Assembly (NCBI RefSeq): GCF_027942865.1
Contig: NC_134510.1
Coordinates: 25,847,209-25,911,208 of the forward strand
From: Odontesthes bonariensis
Taxonomy: Eukaryota > Chordata > Actinopteri > Atheriniformes > Atherinopsidae
Reading direction: 5' to 3'
DNA length: 64,000 nt
In this document: in pieces, positions 60,101 through 64,000 of the stretch
Position numbering within the stretch: position 1 is the stretch's first letter
Layout: every line of letters begins with the position of its first letter
Position numbers and translations under genes: made by a program
The notes under the pieces: generated by a model
What the model saw: the letters and a program-made list of their open reading frames with translations, nothing else
Databases searched by the model: none
What the model was told of the DNA's origin: nothing

Positions 60101-63100
60101 TATATAGTGCCAGTGTTTTGTAACCTCTACTTTGGAAAACATCACAGCTCTGGAATGTGAGCCTTGAGATCATTGTAAGGTCTGATTGACGTCTGAGATA
60201 AAGCCGACTTTGCACAGCATGTTTACATTTCCCCCCAAAGATTTCAAGAGTAAACATCATTTTCAACATCTGTTCGCTGCACCGGTTGAATTTACTTCCT
60301 TTCAATTAAAGAAAAATTGCTAAATTTGACTAAATTTGATTCTATAAAAGCGCTTTTAACAGTAACGTGGGAGGAAACGGGCACTTACTCAGCCTGGGCT
60401 CGAATGGTAGATGGTAGCTGTGGCGATCCCAGAGGAGAGCGGCTGAGTGATGGTGAAGTTGCTATGAACAATGCAGAAGTGGAAGGTGGTACGAGTGGTC
60501 CCTTTGTCAGGCCAAACAAGCGGTTGAATCTTGTTTTAAAAAGAAAAAAAGATTCGAAATATAGTCCTTTAACTGTCTGAACCCAACACATTATCAAACA
60601 TGACTGCTTTACATATTTCAGTTTAGTAATTCGTTTAGACCCTGAAAGATAAACTATTTTCACCATCTAAAAAACTTTCCAAAGACAGAAAAGAAAATGT
60701 TGCAAATGTCACATCATGTCACACTAAACTCCCCCCCCCCCCCAGCTTACTTTTTCAGTATTTCCTTTTCTTCATTACAGCCTTCATGTAAGACTGTCTA
60801 ACTGTTACTACAATATGTCATAAGGCATCTTTATTGCCTGATTTATCCATGAGAACATAGAGTACAAGTGTGGGAACAAGGCTGCGAGTGACAACAGGAC
60901 GGACGTGTCGTATAATTTCAGATGTTTTTTGTTTTAATAGGTCAGTAAAATGAGATAAGATTAACTTACCGTCTCCAAACGCTTGACCTTCCTTCCTCTG
61001 TGTACTTCTCCTCCTTTGTCGCCCTATAAAAACAGTCAAAGCGCTCCAGTGGGCAAAAATCTTAAACGCAACTGTTACACCATCTATTTGAATAAAACTG
61101 GACTATCTCAGGGAAATCGCATCGAATAAAAGCATGATGAATAAACAGACTGAAATACTGTTATTCAGAGGTAAAGTTACCGGAGTGTCTGGCTATGTCT
61201 CATGGCCTCCTGCAGCTCAAACAGACGCTGCTTATACTGGTTCTTCTCCATGACCACACGGGCCATTTCAGAACGCGAGAACTGACGCGTGGACGTGGGC
61301 AGACAGGCCTGAGTGGGAAATGTGATTTCATGTTATTATCTAACCGGGTAGGATTCATACTTATCAATCTTATCTAGCACGCAGTAACTTTTTAAATCTT
61401 TAAAATAAAATGTACGATGGCTTACATCGGGACCCTCAGACTGGCATGCCTCCAGCTCTCTCCGCAGTCTGTGAACAACAGTGAGCATATTTTACTGCAA
61501 AGAAACAGGTGTGATGAATCAACATTTTTGAAGAGCTAACAGTTCTTGTTTTTACACACGTCAGACATTTAAAATGATTCTCTACACCTCTTAATTTCCT
61601 CCTCCTTCTCCTTCATCCGCCCCTCCAATCTTGAAACCGTTTCCTGAAGAGTGGCAACTTCCAGGATGAGAGCCGAGCGGTCGTCGGTCAGCTCGACGAC
61701 CCGAAATATCAAAGCCTTACGGGCGGCTTCCACTAACTCGCTGAGGAAAAGACATGCAAAGACAGATAAATTAAAGGTAGGGTAGGAGATCCTGGATTTT
61801 GAGTCCAGCGAAGCTGCATTTTGAAAATACACAGGTAAAAAGTCCCAACCCTTTTCTTCACTTTCCCCCCGAAGGCACGCCTCTAGAGTACATGAACGCG
61901 CACGAGCACGAAGGTGCACGAGCGCTGTTCTGACAGCAAGCATCGATCGTTGCCGTATTTAGTATTTAGTATTTAGTTTATGCTAACTATACGTTTAATA
62001 ATGCTAAGTGCTAGCCAAGCTGGCTCTAGTTTAGCTTCCTGCCAAGCTTCTGGACGTTCACGGAGCAGGGTACGCGCACAGGGGGAAGGAAGGGGAGGGA
62101 GGAGCAGATTGCAGTTTGATAGACGGCATCAGTATCCAATCATTGTGAACGGTCCGTTCACAATGATTGGATACTGTTTTTCCTAGATTGTACGTTCTAG
62201 AGGCCACTAAAACTTTTCATATTTGTGTCAAAACTTTTAATTAATTGGTTGCAATGGGGGTGTGAAGAGTATTTCAAGCAATATGTAAAAAAATGTTCCA
62301 GAAAAAGATCCCCTACCCCGCCTTTAATTCAAATTTTTTTTTAAAAAGGCAAATTGTGAATTATAACTTTTCTACAAATCGTTTGTTTGTTTCTGCTGAA
62401 GGAAGAAAGCCCCGTGTGTGGAACACCCCCCATACACTCAAGAAATTAGGGCAGGACTCACTGGATGACTTTCAGTTCCTCAAACTGAGCAAGAATCTCC
62501 TCAAACTGGTCTGCGCTTCCTAAACAGACAAAAGTATTGAAATTTGAATAAACAAATGCGACCATAACACTGAACCATAACTAGTGTGTTCAACTGGGAT
62601 GACTTTAATCCACTCAATAAGACAGGGAAGTAAGGCTGTATGAAACCTACAGACAGAAACCGCTGTCTCTCATGTCCTCACAGTTCATGTTAGCCGGGTA
62701 TAAATAGTTTTCCACTATTGCTATATTCATTTCAGACACCAATCTTCTGCCCCCACCAAAGAAATACTTTGACACAATGCAGGTTCTGTGTTTGCAATAT
62801 TTGTTTCTGCCCTCACATGAACACACGGCTGTCTGATAAAACTCAAACTTTTACACAAGCTGTGTGTAATATTAACTTTTTAAAAAAAATAAGTAAACAG
62901 AACTAGGTTTACCTCTAATACTGGCCCCTTGGTCCACACTGTCCACGTAATCTCGACTCAGCTCTGACAGTTCAGAGAATACGGAGTCGGTGTTGCGGAG
63001 TTCCCACTCCATACTGTCATCTTCGTCCACCTCCACCTCCTGCTGCTCCTGCTCATTTTTCTGCACCTCTCCTCCCTTCTCTTCCACTTTGAGCTCATCC

Positions 63101-63629
63101 CTTTCCCTCATCTGGTCCTCCAAGCTGGCCTCAGACTCATCTTTAAGTGGCTCTTCGGTGTTGGGCCTAACTGGGGTGCTGAGGATGATCGTAAATGATG
63201 TTAAGGGAACATCAGTTTAGTTCATTATCACATCCTTCACAAGCTTTCCATCTCCAAGTGACACTTATCACTTTGTAGATTACGGTTGTTACCTCGCCTT
63301 AACACAGTCGTGAAAGTGTGTCAGCTCAGGGGTCGAGCTTATGATGTCAGTGAGAATCTGATCTCCAGAAGGCTTTGCAACAAAGGCAATCGGTTTTTCA
63401 TTCTTGGCTATTAGATCTTCCAAATATGGGGGACCAGAGTTTGAATGTGGTCTTTTAATAATCTGTGGAAAAACAAGGAGAAGGGCTTCAACAGCTTCAT
63501 TCAAAATCCTTGATCGAAACTTTGAGAAATGCAGTGTTGGGTGCAAATCTCCTCACCTTTTCGTTAACACTGGATTCTGACAACACTTGGTGAGATGGAT
63601 GGTCAGCAACCTTGGGGCGCACATGATTC
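57128..63629 (-). CDS. JIP3/JIP4-family scaffold, C-terminal 22 exons (5' end outside window)
   Basis: Exons in transcript order: 63629-63557, 63462-63293, 63178-62913, 62519-62462, 61740-61588, 61468-61426, 61308-61181, 61023-60970, 60529-60389, 59878-59782, 59582-59505, 59426-59379, 59237-59096, 58939-58897, 58789-58709, 58606-58539, 58421-58273, 58184-58013, 57882-57769, 57695-57597, 57472-57383, 57249-57128. Phases agree and give 795 residues of open frame. MAPK8IP3 (JIP3) and SPAG9 (JIP4) link JNK-pathway kinases and vesicles to kinesin and dynein. Shared features are an acidic region with [11 protein letters not shown], a coiled coil, the RH2 block [18 protein letters not shown] with FELQEAM, SSVWRRFNRLFG, and a C-terminal beta-propeller with [28 protein letters not shown] and [13 protein letters not shown]. 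It ends ERSHMIIWQ plus a Pro-rich tail. The N-terminal RH1 region is off the window. It is too divergent to call JIP3 or JIP4. Confidence 0.88.
61775..62323 (-). mobile_element. TTAA-flanked MITE, copy 2, inverted, in JIP-like intron
   Basis: The element is 549 bp between TTAA at 61771-61774 and 62324-62327. The ends are aggtagggtaggagat and the complement of atcccctaccccgcct. It is the reverse complement of the copy at 50030-50591, differing only at scattered bases, a shorter pyrimidine tract and a few small indels. Its central palindrome (62130-62176) is perfect, with 23-bp arms around position 62153. It lies in the intron between the exons 62519-62462 and 61740-61588. One open frame (61943-61569) runs from the MITE into the coding exon and is not a real gene. 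Confidence 0.87.
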
Positions 63630-64000
63630 CTAAGAAAAACACGGCGTGGTCATTTTAAAGCTAAGAACTTTAAAGACAATAACCAAATCATAACCTATGG
63701 CTTCTTTGTTTTTAATGTTTTTTTATATGTAAAATTACTAAGCACTTTCCACAAACGTCTCTAAATGTTTGTTAGTGCATTTCCAAACTTCTTTTACATT
63801 TGAAAGACAGTGTCTTTCAGTTTCACATGATGAAAACTAAACTATCAAAGGCAAACAAAGACACTGCTCTCAGAAACAGTAGCGTTTTATAACATGGGTT
63901 TGATTATTGACAGAAGAGTTCTTGCAATTGTTTTTAACTGTAGTAGCTTGCTACCTAATTCACAACAAAGCAGCTATTGTGGGTCACTTGTAGCCTTCCT
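63630..64000. other. Intron of JIP-like gene at window edge
   Basis: AT-rich sequence follows the acceptor at 63630-63631 (minus strand). No further exon with matching phase (one expected to end in phase 2) was found before the edge, so the rest of the gene lies beyond 64000. Confidence 0.5.

Noticed and set aside
61569-61943. 124-codon frame joining MITE sequence to a JIP-like exon
   Set aside because: A clear acceptor at 61741-61742 starts the real exon; the upstream half lies in the TTAA MITE.

Overview
This is vertebrate nuclear DNA, almost certainly from a ray-finned (teleost) fish. Multi-exon genes with GT-AG introns are spread through AT-rich intergenic sequence. The encoded proteins match vertebrate families, and the repeats (a tRNA-derived SINE, Tc1-like relics, TTAA-flanked MITEs, CA/TA/TTA microsatellites) are of kinds common in fish. 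Which species it is, and which teleost-duplication copy (a or b), cannot be told from the sequence. Six genes are supported, and I rebuilt the exon phases by hand for each of the five spliced genes. In human, the orthologues of five of them lie in one part of 19q13.42 (CACNG8/CACNG6 and TMEM238/CCDC106/U2AF2), so this is a conserved neighbourhood.

Layout. 1-9.0 kb: no gene found; dispersed repeat fragments. 9.0-19.1 kb (+): cacng8, a TARP auxiliary subunit of AMPA receptors, with a possible 5' UTR exon, four coding exons and a long 3' UTR; a deleted Tc1-like element sits in intron 1. 19.1-24.9 kb: intergenic with a SINE fragment. 24.9-30.4 kb (-): cacng6, a calcium-channel gamma subunit, tail to tail with cacng8, plus a SINE copy about 0.7 kb inside its first intron. 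30.4-38.9 kb: gene-free, with a decayed Tc1-like transposase. About 39-47.4 kb (-): u2af2 (U2AF65), 12 coding exons. 48.1-51.4 kb: probable ccdc106 3' UTR or intergenic sequence, with the first TTAA MITE. 51.4-53.3 kb (-): ccdc106. 55.5-55.8 kb (+): tmem238. 57.1-63.6 kb and beyond (-): the C-terminal 22 exons of a divergent JIP3/JIP4-family scaffold gene, whose 5' end lies outside the window; one intron holds a second, inverted copy of the TTAA MITE.

The genes do not form a pathway. The two cacng genes are a tandem-derived ion-channel pair, u2af2 is a core splicing factor, ccdc106 is nuclear, tmem238 is a small membrane protein, and the JIP-like gene encodes a motor/kinase scaffold. No CRISPR array, operon or prokaryotic system is present. 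The most unusual items are the near-identical inverted pair of TTAA-flanked MITEs carrying a central 47-nt palindrome, the compact JIP3/4 paralogue, and the inverted orientation of cacng6 relative to cacng8.
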